A stretch of 64,000 bases of DNA from Afipia sp. (GTDB lineage Bacteria > Pseudomonadota > Alphaproteobacteria > Rhizobiales > Xanthobacteraceae), in the NCBI GenBank assembly GCA_024707075.1, contig JANQAK010000003.1, forward strand, positions 620,001 through 684,000, given 5' to 3'. Of this stretch, positions 19,865 through 28,375 are shown one piece after another. Below the pieces are notes generated by a model. The model had not been told where the DNA came from, did not search any database, and was given only the letters and a program-made list of their open reading frames with translations. Each line of letters begins with the position of its first letter. The first letter of the stretch is position 1. Position numbers and translations under genes: made by a program.

Positions 19865-20764
19865 TTATTGGCCCGGCAGTTTCGTCCCGGTGACTTGCGC
19901 GTACATCCGCGCCACCGATGCATCGTCATCGCGGCCCATGCCAGCCGCCGACGTCATCAGGAACATCTGCAACGCAGCGGCCGAGACCGGCACCGGGAAT
20001 TTCGCGGTGCGCGCCATGTCCTGGATGATACCGAGATCCTTGACGAAAATATCGACCGCGCTGCGCGGCGTGTAATCGCCATCAAGCACATGCGGCATGC
20101 GGTTCTCGAACATCCACGAGTTGCCTGCCGATGCCGTGATGACCTCATAGACCTTCCTGATATCGAGCCCCTGTCTTGCCGCGAAGGCCATCGCCTCGCT
20201 GGCGGCGGCGATATGCACGCCGGCCAGAAGCTGATTGATCATCTTGAACGCCGCCCCCTGTCCCGCATCATCACCGAGTTCGTAGAGTTTTGCCGACGTG
20301 GCATCGAGAGCGGGCCGCGCCTTCGCAAATGCCGACTTGCTGCCGGAGGCGAGAACTGTCAGTTCGCCCAGCGCCGCGCGCTGCGCGCCGCCGCTGATCG
20401 GCGCGTCGAGATAATGCCGTCCGGTCGCTTCAAGCTGTTTGGCCAGACGACGCGCGACATCGGGGTCCATGGTGGCCGAGGAAATGAAAACCGCATCCTT
20501 CGGAAGCGTTTCGGTGACGCCGTCCTTGCCGAACAGGATTGTTTCGGTCTGCGCTGCGTTGACCACAACGCTGACGACGGCGTCGGCGTTCCGGGCAGCT
20601 TCCGCTGGGGTCGCGGCGCCACGCCCGCCTTCGGCCACCCATTTGGCGACAGTCTCCGGCGCGACATCGCAGCCCGCCACATCGAATCCCGCCCGCTTCA
20701 GCGACAGCGCCATGCCGAAGCCCATCGAACCGAGACCGACAACTCCAATACGTCCAGCGGGCAT
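19865..20764 (-). CDS. ltnD: L-threonate dehydrogenase, beta-hydroxyacid dehydrogenase family
   Basis: About 299 residues. The N-terminal Rossmann motif is GVVGLGSMGFGMA, the substrate-binding signature is DAPISGGAQRAALGELTVLASG, and the catalytic lysine is in GAAFKMINQLLAGVH. This is the LtnD type of the 3-hydroxyisobutyrate/tartronate-semialdehyde reductase family. It oxidizes L-threonate (or another tetronate) to 2-oxo-tetronate with NAD. The ATG at 20764 has GGGGAG just upstream; the frame is open to 20863 but that extension has no family similarity. It diverges from otnC across about 140 bases, the probable control region. Confidence 0.9.
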   Translation of the reverse strand: MPAGRIGVVGLGSMGFGMALSLKRAGFDVAGCDVAPETVAKWVAEGGRGAATPAEAARNADAVVSVVVNAAQTETILFGKDGVTETLPKDAVFISSATMDPDVARRLAKQLEATGRHYLDAPISGGAQRAALGELTVLASGSKSAFAKARPALDATSAKLYELGDDAGQGAAFKMINQLLAGVHIAAASEAMAFAARQGLDIRKVYEVITASAGNSWMFENRMPHVLDGDYTPRSAVDIFVKDLGIIQDMARTAKFPVPVSAAALQMFLMTSAAGMGRDDDASVARMYAQVTGTKLPGQ

Positions 20765-20904
20765 AAAACTCCCCATTTTGTTGCATGCCCGCGCATTTGG
20801 CGGCGGGCGGTTGACCGCTTGGTAGCATGGCTCGCTCCCCGCCCAAAATGGCGTTTGAGCCATGCCCGAAACCGTGGGAAAAGCGACCGCAAAAGGATGG
20901 CCGA

Positions 20905-21561
20905 ATGACCGAAACCAGGCTCCGCGAGCAGATTTGCCTCTATGGACGCTCTTTGTTCGAGCGCGGACTGACGCCGGGATCGTCCGGAAATATCAGCGTC
21001 CGGCTCGACGATGGCGGCTGGCTGGTGACGCCGACCAATGCCTCGCTGGGATTTCTGGACCCGGCGCGGATTTCGCGGCTGGACGCCTCCGGACGACTGC
21101 TCTCGGGCGACGCTCCTACCAAGGAAATCCCGCTGCACGGCGCGCTCTACGAAACGCGGCGCAGCGCCCGCGCCATCGTGCATCTGCACTGCGCCCATTG
21201 CGTCGCGCTTTCGATGCTGTCCGAGATCGATCCGCACGCGGCGCTGCCGCCGCTGACGCCTTACTATGTGATGCGTTGCGGCGCGACCGCACTGCTTCCT
21301 TATTATCGTCCGGGCGACGCAGCGGTGGCCGACGCCATTCGCGGGCTGGCCGGTCAATACTCTTGCGTGCTGCTGTCCAATCATGGTCCGGTGGTCGCCG
21401 GCGACACGCTTGAAGCAGCCGTGTTCGCCACCGAAGAACTGGAAGAAACGGCCAAGCTCTATCTGATGCTGCGCGGCACGAACCCGCGCACTCTCACGCC
21501 TGAACAGATGGACGATTTGGTGTCGATGTTCGACATTACCATGCCGGAGCAATCCTCATAA
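20905..21561 (+). CDS. otnC: 3-oxo-tetronate 4-phosphate decarboxylase, class II aldolase family
   Basis: 218 residues of the class II aldolase/adducin family. Visible features are GLTPGSSGNISVRL (phosphate-binding loop), the catalytic acid in PTKEIPLHGALYETR, the zinc-binding pair in HLHCAHCVALS and a third histidine in LLSNHGPVVAG. OtnC releases CO2 from 3-oxo-tetronate 4-phosphate to give dihydroxyacetone phosphate, ending the pathway begun by LtnD. The ATG at 20905 follows AAAAGGATGG. It is transcribed away from ltnD-otnI-otnK. Its stop abuts the arsC remnant. Confidence 0.9.
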   Translation: MTETRLREQICLYGRSLFERGLTPGSSGNISVRLDDGGWLVTPTNASLGFLDPARISRLDASGRLLSGDAPTKEIPLHGALYETRRSARAIVHLHCAHCVALSMLSEIDPHAALPPLTPYYVMRCGATALLPYYRPGDAAVADAIRGLAGQYSCVLLSNHGPVVAGDTLEAAVFATEELEETAKLYLMLRGTNPRTLTPEQMDDLVSMFDITMPEQSS

Positions 21562-21725
21562 CGATCATCATCTACCACAACGCCAATTGTGACACGTCGC
21601 GCACCACGCTTGCGATGATCCACCAAAGTGGCGAAGAGCCCATAGTCATCGAATACTTGAGAACGCCACTTTCCCGGGAACGCCTCATTATATCTGAGCG
21701 GCTTTCTATTGGCCGACCGCGCTGA
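21561..21725 (+). pseudogene. Truncated arsenate reductase (ArsC/Spx family) remnant
   Basis: Directly after the otnC stop, the frame reads TIIIYHNANCDTSRTTLAMI and then HQSGEEPIVIEYLRTPLSRE. This is the N-terminal third of a thioredoxin-fold arsenate reductase, with the catalytic Cys in the usual NxxC(x)TS position. Similarity fades near 21690 and the frame stops at 21723-21725, inside the convergent tusA end. There is no in-frame ATG; the codon at the expected start is ATA (21558-21560). With the start and two thirds of the protein missing, it cannot be functional. It looks like the residue of an older gene lost at a recombination joint. Confidence 0.6.
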
Positions 21726-21938
21726 CCTTCTCGACCACAAACACAATACGCGCGTCGGTTCGCTCGGAAATCTCGACCAGGTCACCGGTCTCGCGAATGA
21801 GATCGGGATGTCGATCACCGACAGCGGATCTGTGCAATGAACCTCGATCCGCTGCCCGGGAACCATTGCGCGCAATGCCTTGCGCGTCCTGATCACAGGC
21901 AGCGGGCATTTGAGGCCAAGGAGATCGAGTTTCTTCAT
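21706..21938 (-). CDS. TusA-family sulfurtransferase, frameshifted in this sequence
   Basis: About 77 residues when joined. The start MKKLDLLGLKCPLPVIRTRK carries the CPxP motif with the sulfur-carrying cysteine of TusA/SirA/YeeD proteins. The first frame is good up to SVIDIP (about 21805) and then loses similarity. The next frame continues HPDLIRETGDLVEISERTD and ARIVFVVEKVSA, the normal C-terminal half, to a stop at 21706. One base is missing near 21803-21807. The gene ends 5 bases before... mobB ends at 21944, so mobB and tusA lie in one leftward unit. TusA-like carriers supply sulfur for tRNA thiolation or molybdenum cofactor work; a link to formate dehydrogenase maturation is a guess. 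Confidence 0.75.
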
Positions 21939-21943
21939 CGCCG

Positions 21944-22471
21944 TCAGCCGTTCGCCTTTTCACGCGCCATCAGATCGACCACACTGACAGCCAGTTTTTG
22001 CACCATCTCCGCAATGGCGGAAATATCGTCGAGATCTGTGGACGGCAGACGCGTCTCGATCGGCGTGTCCGATGCGATGCCGACAATGGCAGGATCGTCA
22101 GGGTGCAGCGGCGGCTTGCCGTTGGCGGCACGGTAAATCTCGATTTTTGGATGGGTATCGGTCTTGAAGCCTTCGACGATCACCAGATCGACGGGCGATA
22201 TCTTGGCGAGCAAGTCCCGCATCGGCGGCTCCGCCGCGCCGCGCAGTTCGTGCATCAGCGCCCAGCGGCGGCTGGATGACACCAGCACCTCGGTCGCGCC
22301 CGCCTGACGATGTTCCCAGGAATCCTTGCCGGGCACGTCGACATCGAAGTTATGATGCGCGTGCTTGATCGTCGAAACCCGCATGCCTTTGCCGACGAGG
22401 TAGGGAATGAGCCGGGTCAGCAACGTCGTCTTGCCAGCCCCGCTCCACCCCGCCAGTCCAATGACCTTCAT
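21944..22471 (-). CDS. mobB: Molybdopterin-guanine dinucleotide biosynthesis protein B
   Basis: 175 residues. The P-loop GLAGWSGAGKTTLL lies at the N-terminus, followed by STIKHAHHNFDVDVPGKDSW and the RQAGATEVLVSS motif of MobB GTPases. The family helps MobA attach GMP to molybdopterin for bis-MGD enzymes. The ATG at 22471 starts the conserved MKVIGLAG; the frame extends 7 codons further but without a better ribosome site. It diverges from mobA across about 115 bases. FdsA, encoded further along in the window, is a bis-MGD enzyme that needs this pathway. Confidence 0.92.
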   Translation of the reverse strand: MKVIGLAGWSGAGKTTLLTRLIPYLVGKGMRVSTIKHAHHNFDVDVPGKDSWEHRQAGATEVLVSSSRRWALMHELRGAAEPPMRDLLAKISPVDLVIVEGFKTDTHPKIEIYRAANGKPPLHPDDPAIVGIASDTPIETRLPSTDLDDISAIAEMVQKLAVSVVDLMAREKANG

Positions 22472-22586
22472 ACCGTACTCCGGCCCCGGCATTCCGGGGC
22501 AGCACCAATTATGTCAGGCTGTGCAATATCATATAGAATAGCCTTCGCGACCGAATTGTTCGGCTGCATCACGGCAACCCGACCCA

Positions 22587-23225
22587 ATGACCGGACCAAT
22601 GACTGACCACCATCCCGCGACACTCGGCGTCCTGCTCGCGGGCGGGCTGGCACGGCGCATGGGCGGCGGCGACAAACCCATGCGAACCGTGGGCGGACGT
22701 CCCATTCTGGAGCGGGTGATCGAGCGCCTTGCACCGCAGTGCGATGGGCTGGTCCTGAGCGCGAACGGCGATCCCGCGCGTTTTGCCTCTTTTGGACTGC
22801 CCGTTATCGCCGACACGGTCGAGGACTTCGCCGGTCCCCTTGCCGGCATTCTCTCCGCGCTCGACTGGGCGGCAACGCACAGGCCGGACATTGAATGGGT
22901 CGTCAGCATGGCGACAGACTGTCCGTTCCTGCCGCGCGATCTGGTTGCCCGGTTGCAGCAGGCGCGGATCGACAGCAACGCCGAACTCGCGGTCGCAGCA
23001 TCAAACGGCCAGGCGCATCACGTCATCGCATTGTGGAACGTCGCCTTGCGCGGTGCGATGCGAGAAGCGCTCGTGACGGAAGACATCCGCAGTGTGGGCC
23101 GCTGGGCCGCACGCTACAAGATCGCAACTGCGGAATGGTCCGCCTCGCCGCTCGATCCATTCTTCAATGCCAACACCGCCGAAGACATTGACGAGGCCGA
23201 GCGGCTCGCCGCGCTCGACCGCTGA
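22587..23225 (+). CDS. mobA: Molybdenum cofactor guanylyltransferase
   Basis: 212 residues. The nucleotide-binding signature [17 protein letters not shown] is at residues 17-33, followed by [20 protein letters not shown], the Mg-binding region ([17 protein letters not shown]) and the C-terminal [14 protein letters not shown], all typical of MobA. It transfers GMP from GTP to molybdopterin. The start may be 22587 or the in-frame ATG at 22599. The gene diverges from mobB. About 165 bases without a gene follow, holding only an imperfect GC-rich inverted repeat. Confidence 0.94.
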   Translation: MTGPMTDHHPATLGVLLAGGLARRMGGGDKPMRTVGGRPILERVIERLAPQCDGLVLSANGDPARFASFGLPVIADTVEDFAGPLAGILSALDWAATHRPDIEWVVSMATDCPFLPRDLVARLQQARIDSNAELAVAASNGQAHHVIALWNVALRGAMREALVTEDIRSVGRWAARYKIATAEWSASPLDPFFNANTAEDIDEAERLAALDR

Positions 23226-23390
23226 TTTTGCGGCGCATCGCACTCGCAAATCACAATCGCGCGATAAAATTTTTCGATGCTGCGCCGCCAGAATGATTTG
23301 CGCGCTGATCGTCTTGCGTCCGCGCAAACCTGCGATAGGCTCTCGCCCGTAAAACGTCAAAAAGCCTAACCCTCCGGGAGGATTAAGATC

Positions 23391-24668
23391 ATGTTTTACG
23401 CTTTCAAACGCCACGCCCTGAATTCGGTCGCTGTCGCGGCATTTCTCTGCGCATCGGCAATTGCGGCCTCGGCTCAGTCGCCGAACAACAATCTCGACAA
23501 GCTCGGTAACTTTCAGAAAACCGGCATCACGGAAATTCCAACCGTGCCGCAGACCGGCCGCAAGGTCGATGCGATCAAGGCCAACCTTGCCAAGATCAAG
23601 CTGCCACCGGGCTTCAAGATCAGCCTCTATGCCCTCGTTCCAGATGCACGGCATATCGCCGTCGGTCCGCAGGGCGTCGTGACGTTCGTCGGCACGCGCA
23701 AGAGCAAGGTCTATGCTGTGACCGATCGCGGCAAGGCGGGGTTCGCGGAGGAAGTGAAGGAATTTGCACCATCCGTAAACTTCACACTTCCCAACGGCGT
23801 GTGCTTCTCGAAGGACGGCGTTCTCTATATCGCCGAGCAGAATCGCGTCCTCGCATTCCCCGCGGCCGAGTTCTTCTACGAAAGCCCGGACATCGCCGTG
23901 GGAACGGTCGTTCCCCAAGGCGAGTTGATTCCAAAGGAGGACGAGAGCTTCAATCACACCGCGCGGGTCTGCCGCATCGGTGCTGACAACAAGCTCTACA
24001 TCACCCTCGGACAACCCTTTAACGTGCCCGCAAAGGACAAACTCGAGGGCTTCGCGAAATACGGCATTGGCGGCATCATCCGGATGGATCAGGACGGCAA
24101 GAACCGCGAGGTTTATGCCGCAGGCATCCGCAATTCCGTCGGCATGGACTTCAACCCGAAGAACAACCAGCTCTGGTTCACGGATAACCAGGTCGACGGT
24201 ATGGGCGACAACATTCCTCCGGGTGAACTGAACCGCATCACACAGACCGGCCAGAATTTCGGCTTCCCCTATTTCGGGGGAGGCAAGGTCCGCACCGTTG
24301 AATACAAGGCCGAGACGCCACCCGCCAACGTAACCTATCCCGAAGTGGAAATGGACGCTCACGCGGCCGACCTCGGAATGATATTCTATAACGGCAAATC
24401 ATTCCCGGCCAAATATCGCGGGGGCATCTTCTCCGCCCAGCACGGATCGTGGAATCGCACCGAGCCTGTGGGAGCGCGAGTGATGTTCACCTCGCTCAAA
24501 GCCGACGGCAGTGCGGATAAGACCGAGGTTTTTGCCTCCGGCTGGCTGACATCGGACGGCGAGTATACCGGGCGCCCAGTGGACGTCGCGATGCTGCGTG
24601 ACGGCTCGTTGCTGGTCTCCGACGATCTTGCCGGAGCTTTGTACCGGATCACCTACGACGGCAAGTAA
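23391..24668 (+). CDS. Soluble PQQ-dependent sugar dehydrogenase (sorbosone/glucose dehydrogenase family)
   Basis: 425 residues. A Sec signal peptide (about 1-29, ending AIAASAQ) precedes a six-bladed beta-propeller of the glucose/sorbosone dehydrogenase family. Typical parts are LPPGFKISLYALVPDARHIAVG, LPNGVCFSKDGVLYIAEQNRVLAF, YAAGIRNSVGMDFNP with the catalytic-region Arg-Asn, LWFTDNQVDGMGDNIPPGELN, and AQHGSWNRTEPVGARV. PQQ would bind in the propeller centre in the periplasm. It has a good GGGAGG ribosome site and a terminator-like hairpin behind it. The cytochrome c gene next door and the convergent pqq cluster fit a PQQ-to-cytochrome route. The sugar or aldehyde substrate is unknown. Confidence 0.88.
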   Translation: MFYAFKRHALNSVAVAAFLCASAIAASAQSPNNNLDKLGNFQKTGITEIPTVPQTGRKVDAIKANLAKIKLPPGFKISLYALVPDARHIAVGPQGVVTFVGTRKSKVYAVTDRGKAGFAEEVKEFAPSVNFTLPNGVCFSKDGVLYIAEQNRVLAFPAAEFFYESPDIAVGTVVPQGELIPKEDESFNHTARVCRIGADNKLYITLGQPFNVPAKDKLEGFAKYGIGGIIRMDQDGKNREVYAAGIRNSVGMDFNPKNNQLWFTDNQVDGMGDNIPPGELNRITQTGQNFGFPYFGGGKVRTVEYKAETPPANVTYPEVEMDAHAADLGMIFYNGKSFPAKYRGGIFSAQHGSWNRTEPVGARVMFTSLKADGSADKTEVFASGWLTSDGEYTGRPVDVAMLRDGSLLVSDDLAGALYRITYDGK

Positions 24669-24689
24669 GCGCCGGACTGAACGTTTAAT

Positions 24690-24730
24690 ATCCGCCGCGA
24701 GACAGGTCACAAACCCGCCTCGCGGCGGAT
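24690..24730 (+). terminator. Terminator or attenuator hairpin after the PQQ dehydrogenase gene
   Basis: ATCCGCCGCGAG (24690-24701) and CTCGCGGCGGAT (24719-24730) form a perfect 12-bp stem with a 17-base loop, followed by TGTTTTC. This fits a factor-independent terminator, perhaps leaky. A second small inverted repeat, GTCTCG-CCG-CGAGAC (24741-24755), sits just before the cytochrome c ribosome site. Confidence 0.7.
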
Positions 24731-24773
24731 TGTTTTCAAGGTCTCGCCGCGAGACGGCGCAAAGGAAACAAAA

Positions 24774-25106
24774 ATGATCGTGCGTGGTATTGTCAGCCTG
24801 ATAATCCTGAGCGTGTTGGGCGCATATACCGGCGTGGCCAATGCCGCCGACGCCAAGGCCGGCCGCAAGAAGGCGCAGATGTGCGCGGCCTGCCATGGCA
24901 TCGATGGCATTTCCAAGATGCCGGTCGCGCCCAATATCGCGGGCTCGCCCGCCATGTATCTGGAGAAGCAGCTCAAGGCCTTCCGCTCCGAAGAGCGCAA
25001 GGACGAGACCATGAACGTGGTGGCAAAGCCGCTATCCGATACGGACATCGCCGACCTTGCCGCCTGGTATTCAGGATTGACGGTGGAGGTCACACTGCCG
25101 AATTAA
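24774..25106 (+). CDS. Class I cytochrome c, single haem
   Basis: 110 residues. A signal peptide (MIVRGIVSLIILSVLGAY..., cleavage near VANA-ADA) precedes one haem-binding motif CAACH at residues 40-44, followed by GIDGISKMPVAPNIAGSP. The probable distal methionine lies in DETMNVVAKPLSDTDIADLAAWY. This is the short periplasmic cytochrome c553/c4-like type. The ribosome site AAAGGAAAC is good. It lies 105 bases after the sugar dehydrogenase, so it may accept electrons from it. Its 3' end overlaps the convergent peptidase gene by 17 bases. Confidence 0.9.
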   Translation: MIVRGIVSLIILSVLGAYTGVANAADAKAGRKKAQMCAACHGIDGISKMPVAPNIAGSPAMYLEKQLKAFRSEERKDETMNVVAKPLSDTDIADLAAWYSGLTVEVTLPN

Positions 25107-26094
25107 TCGAAGGTGTCAGGGATATCTCGTCGATGGCCGAGATTACCGCATCCCGCACGCCGGGATCGTAAAGCGAATGGCCCGCGGCTTCGACCATCCT
25201 CAGTTTCGCATCGGGCCATACTGCCAGCAGCGCATGCGCGGTCGATGGCGGACACAGCAGGTCATAGCGGCCCTGCACGACGATTCCAGGAATGCCGTTC
25301 AACCGCGCGGCATTTTCCAGAAGCTGTCCGGGTCTCATGAAGCAGTTGTTCCGGAAGTAATGCGCCTCCATGAACGGCGTCGCTGGAAGGCCGCGCGCGA
25401 CGTTATTCACGGCGGCAAGGTCGAGCCTCGTTTTCGAAGGCTTGTGCTCCGACAGGATGCGCTCGGTATCGTGCCAGGCGCGGGATGCCGGTCCATGCAC
25501 CGCCGGATCAGCATCGAGAATGCGCCGCCAGTACGCATCGAGCGGCCGGTCGCGCTCCCCGGGTGAAAGCAATCCAAGAAAATCATCGTTCAGTTCGGGG
25601 TAGAGGCGCGGCAGATTGACAAGGAACGCGCCCTCCAGCTCTTCGCGCGTCCCGAGGAACGTCGCGCGCAGGACAATACCGCTGACGCGTTGCGGATGCA
25701 CCTGCGCATAAGCCAGCGCCAGTGTCGCGCCCCACGATCCGCCGACAACGAGCCATCGCTCAAAGCTGAGGCTTTCGCGGATAATCTCCATGTCCGCAAT
25801 CAAATGCGGCAACGAGTTCGCTTCAAGCGATCCCTTGGGGCGACTCCTGCCCGCCCCGCGCTGGTCGAACAGCACCGCATGAAACCGCGACGGATCGAAC
25901 AACCGCCGATGATCGGGCTGGCAGCCGCTGCCGGGACCACCGTGCAGGTAGACCGCAGGAATGCCGCCGGCGCGACCGACCGTCTCGACATAAATCTCGT
26001 GGCCATCGCCTACCGCCAGATGCTGCGCGGTAAGCGGCGCAAAGCGATCGGCCCGTTTGCCCGGTGGCACGATGTCGGCGGCGTCAGGCCCCAT
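25090..26094 (-). CDS. pip: Proline iminopeptidase, alpha/beta-hydrolase peptidase S33
   Basis: About 334 residues. S33 hallmarks are the oxyanion-hole HGGPGSGCQPDHRRLFDP, FHAVLFDQRGAGRSRP, the nucleophile Ser in GGSWGATLALAYAQ, the cap-domain WRRILDADP, the Asp in GRYDLLCPP and the His in EAAGHSLYDP. Such enzymes remove N-terminal proline from peptides in the cytoplasm. The ATG at 26094 overlaps the pqqE stop by 11 bases, so it is translationally coupled to the PQQ operon. The open frame back to 26169 lies fully inside pqqE and is not needed. A part in trimming the PqqA-derived peptide is possible but unproven. Confidence 0.88.
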   Translation of the reverse strand: MGPDAADIVPPGKRADRFAPLTAQHLAVGDGHEIYVETVGRAGGIPAVYLHGGPGSGCQPDHRRLFDPSRFHAVLFDQRGAGRSRPKGSLEANSLPHLIADMEIIRESLSFERWLVVGGSWGATLALAYAQVHPQRVSGIVLRATFLGTREELEGAFLVNLPRLYPELNDDFLGLLSPGERDRPLDAYWRRILDADPAVHGPASRAWHDTERILSEHKPSKTRLDLAAVNNVARGLPATPFMEAHYFRNNCFMRPGQLLENAARLNGIPGIVVQGRYDLLCPPSTAHALLAVWPDAKLRMVEAAGHSLYDPGVRDAVISAIDEISLTPSINSAV

Positions 26095-27301
26095 GCTGAT
26101 CGATCTCAAGTGAAGCGGCTTCAAGCATGCCGCCGGCGAAATTTCGATAAACGAAGCGGCGGCTGTCACCTTCCGACTCGCTCATGGCTGTCTTGAAAAT
26201 CTGCTCGTGCGCGGGCGACAGCGCGCAGGCCGGATCGGTATTGCCCGCATCGCCGGTCAGCGCGAAGGCCTGACAGCGGCAGCCGCCATAGTCGAGCTCC
26301 CTGTATGTACAGCTCTGGCACGGTTCGGGCATCCAGCCGGTGCCGCGATAGCGATTGAAGGCTTCGGAGTTCTGCCAGATCCACGCGATGGAATGATCCC
26401 GCACCGATTCAAATTCAAGTCCCGTGATGGTTTCAGCGGCATGACAGGGCAGTATCTTGCCTGACGGCGAGATGTTGAAGAACTGGCGGCCCCAGCCGCC
26501 CATGCATTTCTTCGGCCGCAGCGCATAGTAGTCCGGCGCCACGTAGTCGATGGCGAGGATGCCCTTCAGCCGCGTCTCGGCTTCCTCGACAATGCGCGAG
26601 GTCTCATCGATCTGCTCCACGGTCGGCATCAGCGCCGCGCGATTTTTCAGAGCCCAGCCGTAATACTGAACGTTCGCGACTTCCAGCCGGTCGGCATCGA
26701 GATCGACCGCCATCTGGATGATGTCGGGAAGCTGAAACAGATTTTGACGATGCATCACCGCGTTGACCGTCAGCGGCAGACCAAGCTCGCGCGCCCAGCC
26801 CGCGGCTTCGATCTTTTTCGCATGGGCGTCCTTCAATCCTGCCACGCGGTCGGCAACGCCCTGCTCGCTGCCCTGAAAGCTGATCTGCACATGGCAAAGC
26901 CCGGCGTCAGCCAATGCGGCGAGTTTATTCTTCGTCAGCAGCACGGCGGATGTGATGAGGTTGGTGTACAGCCCAACGTCGGTCGCGTGCCGGACCAGTT
27001 CGAGCAGATCCTTGCGCGCTGTGGGTTCGCCGCCGGAAAAATGAATCTGCAACACGCCGATGGCGGCGAGTTCGCTCAACACGCGCTTCCACTCATTGGT
27101 GGTCAGTTCCGCGCCGCCGCGCTCAAGCTCGACGGGATTTGAGCAATACGGACACTGCAACGGGCAACGGTGCGTCAGTTCCACCAGAACGGCCAGCGGA
27201 ATGCCGAAAGTCTCCACCTGCGATTTGCGCTGCTCCAGCACCGCCAATCCGTCAGCCGGATCGGCGCGAACCGGAGAAGCGTCGTTGAGCGTCGGACTCA
27301 T
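26084..27301 (-). CDS. pqqE: PqqA peptide cyclase, radical SAM
   Basis: 405 residues. PqqE joins Glu and Tyr of the PqqA peptide by a carbon-carbon bond, the first step of PQQ synthesis. The radical SAM cluster is Cys46-x3-Cys50-x2-Cys53 in THRCPLQCPYCSN. The C-terminal SPASM region has the auxiliary-cluster cysteines (KKCMGGWGRQF, PCHAAET, PCQSCTYRELDYGGCRCQAF, DPACALSP). It starts 4 bases inside pqqD and overlaps the downstream peptidase gene. Cytoplasmic; works with PqqD as peptide chaperone. Confidence 0.97.
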   Translation of the reverse strand: MSPTLNDASPVRADPADGLAVLEQRKSQVETFGIPLAVLVELTHRCPLQCPYCSNPVELERGGAELTTNEWKRVLSELAAIGVLQIHFSGGEPTARKDLLELVRHATDVGLYTNLITSAVLLTKNKLAALADAGLCHVQISFQGSEQGVADRVAGLKDAHAKKIEAAGWARELGLPLTVNAVMHRQNLFQLPDIIQMAVDLDADRLEVANVQYYGWALKNRAALMPTVEQIDETSRIVEEAETRLKGILAIDYVAPDYYALRPKKCMGGWGRQFFNISPSGKILPCHAAETITGLEFESVRDHSIAWIWQNSEAFNRYRGTGWMPEPCQSCTYRELDYGGCRCQAFALTGDAGNTDPACALSPAHEQIFKTAMSESEGDSRRFVYRNFAGGMLEAASLEIDQHGA

Positions 27302-27612
27302 GGATTCGTATCCCGTGCCTCGGCAAGAAACCCTTTCTCGGCGAGATCTTTCAGCATGGTGATCACGTCGGCACCAATCGCATCGCGATCGGCGGTATAC
27401 TTGGCGGCAAGCATATCGATGATCTGATTCACATTGCGAACCCCATCGCAGAGTTGCAGAATCTCCACCGCGATCTCGTCCGGCGCAAGCACCCGCTCCG
27501 GCACCAGGATCACCCAGACCTGCCGCGCCTCGTCAAACTTCAGCCTGGCATGCCGCGCCAGGATCGGCCGGCTTTCTTCAGTTATGTCGATCCGGCGGCT
27601 TCGCAATGCCAT
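27298..27612 (-). CDS. pqqD: PQQ biosynthesis peptide chaperone PqqD
   Basis: 104 residues, slightly longer than the common 90. The family pattern is present: RPILARHARLKFDEARQVWVILVPERVL, then ILQLCDGVRNVNQIIDMLAAKY and VITMLKDLAEKGFL, forming the winged-helix RRE fold that holds PqqA for PqqE. It overlaps pqqE by 4 bases and shares its first base region with the pqqC stop (27612), consistent with tight coupling. Confidence 0.95.
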   Translation of the reverse strand: MALRSRRIDITEESRPILARHARLKFDEARQVWVILVPERVLAPDEIAVEILQLCDGVRNVNQIIDMLAAKYTADRDAIGADVITMLKDLAEKGFLAEARDTNP

Positions 27613-28375
27613 CAGCCACGCTCCGGTACGAAAGCGCCCGGCGGCACATGGCCGCCCACATAGGCATGATAGAGCGCGTCAAGCTGGACCCAAAGCACGT
27701 TGGTCTTGAAGATCAGCGCGTTGCAGACGGCTTCGCGCTCTTCCGGCGTTTTCGCGTGCTGCCTGACGAAATCGAGCGCGAAACCGGCATCGCGCGGGGC
27801 CTGTTCCAGCCGACGCTTGAAGTAGCTCATGATGTTCGGATTGACAAAGTCATAGTGCGCGAGCATTCCCGCAATGCGCTCTTCGTGCAGGTTCGGCGCG
27901 AACAGTTCCGTCAGCGAAGAGGCAATAGCTTCCAGCGGCGTCCGGTCGCGGACGAAATGAACGTAAGCATCCACCGCAAAGCGCGTCGCTGGAAGAATGC
28001 CCTCGGCGGATTCCACATAGGTGCTGTCGAGGCCGAGGCCTTCGGTCAGCTTGAGCCAGCGCTCAATGCCCCCTCGGTGCCGACGTCACCGTCGTGATCT
28101 TCAATACGATGCCGCCACTCAAGGCGGATGCTGCGGTCGCGGAAGCGCGAGATCACCACCGCATCCTTGATCGGAATGGAACTCTGATAGTAGTAGCGAT
28201 TCAGCGCCCAGGCCTGCACCTGTCCCTTGTTGAGCTTGCCGCCGTGCAACAGCTTATGGAACGGATGCAGGTTGTGATAGCGCGTCGCGCCAATCCCACG
28301 CAGCGCTGCTTCAAGCTCATCCGCGTTGCCGAGCGGCGTACCCTTCTTCAATGCAAACACGCTTGTCGCAATCAA
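27612..28375 (-). CDS. pqqC: Pyrroloquinoline-quinone synthase, frameshifted in this sequence
   Basis: About 255 residues when joined, the usual length. PqqC carries out the last ring closure and oxidation with O2. The N-terminal frame reads LRGIGATRYHNLHPFHKLLH and NRYYYQSSIPIKDAVVISR, then breaks after GDVGTEG. The second frame continues ERWLKLTEGLGLDSTYVESA and FVRDRTPLEAIASSLTELF, with the conserved His/Arg/Tyr active-site residues. The break is at a run of five C (28069-28073) where six would keep the frame, so one base is missing. This is the classic homopolymer error pattern. The start overlaps the pqqB stop by 4 bases. Confidence 0.9.
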
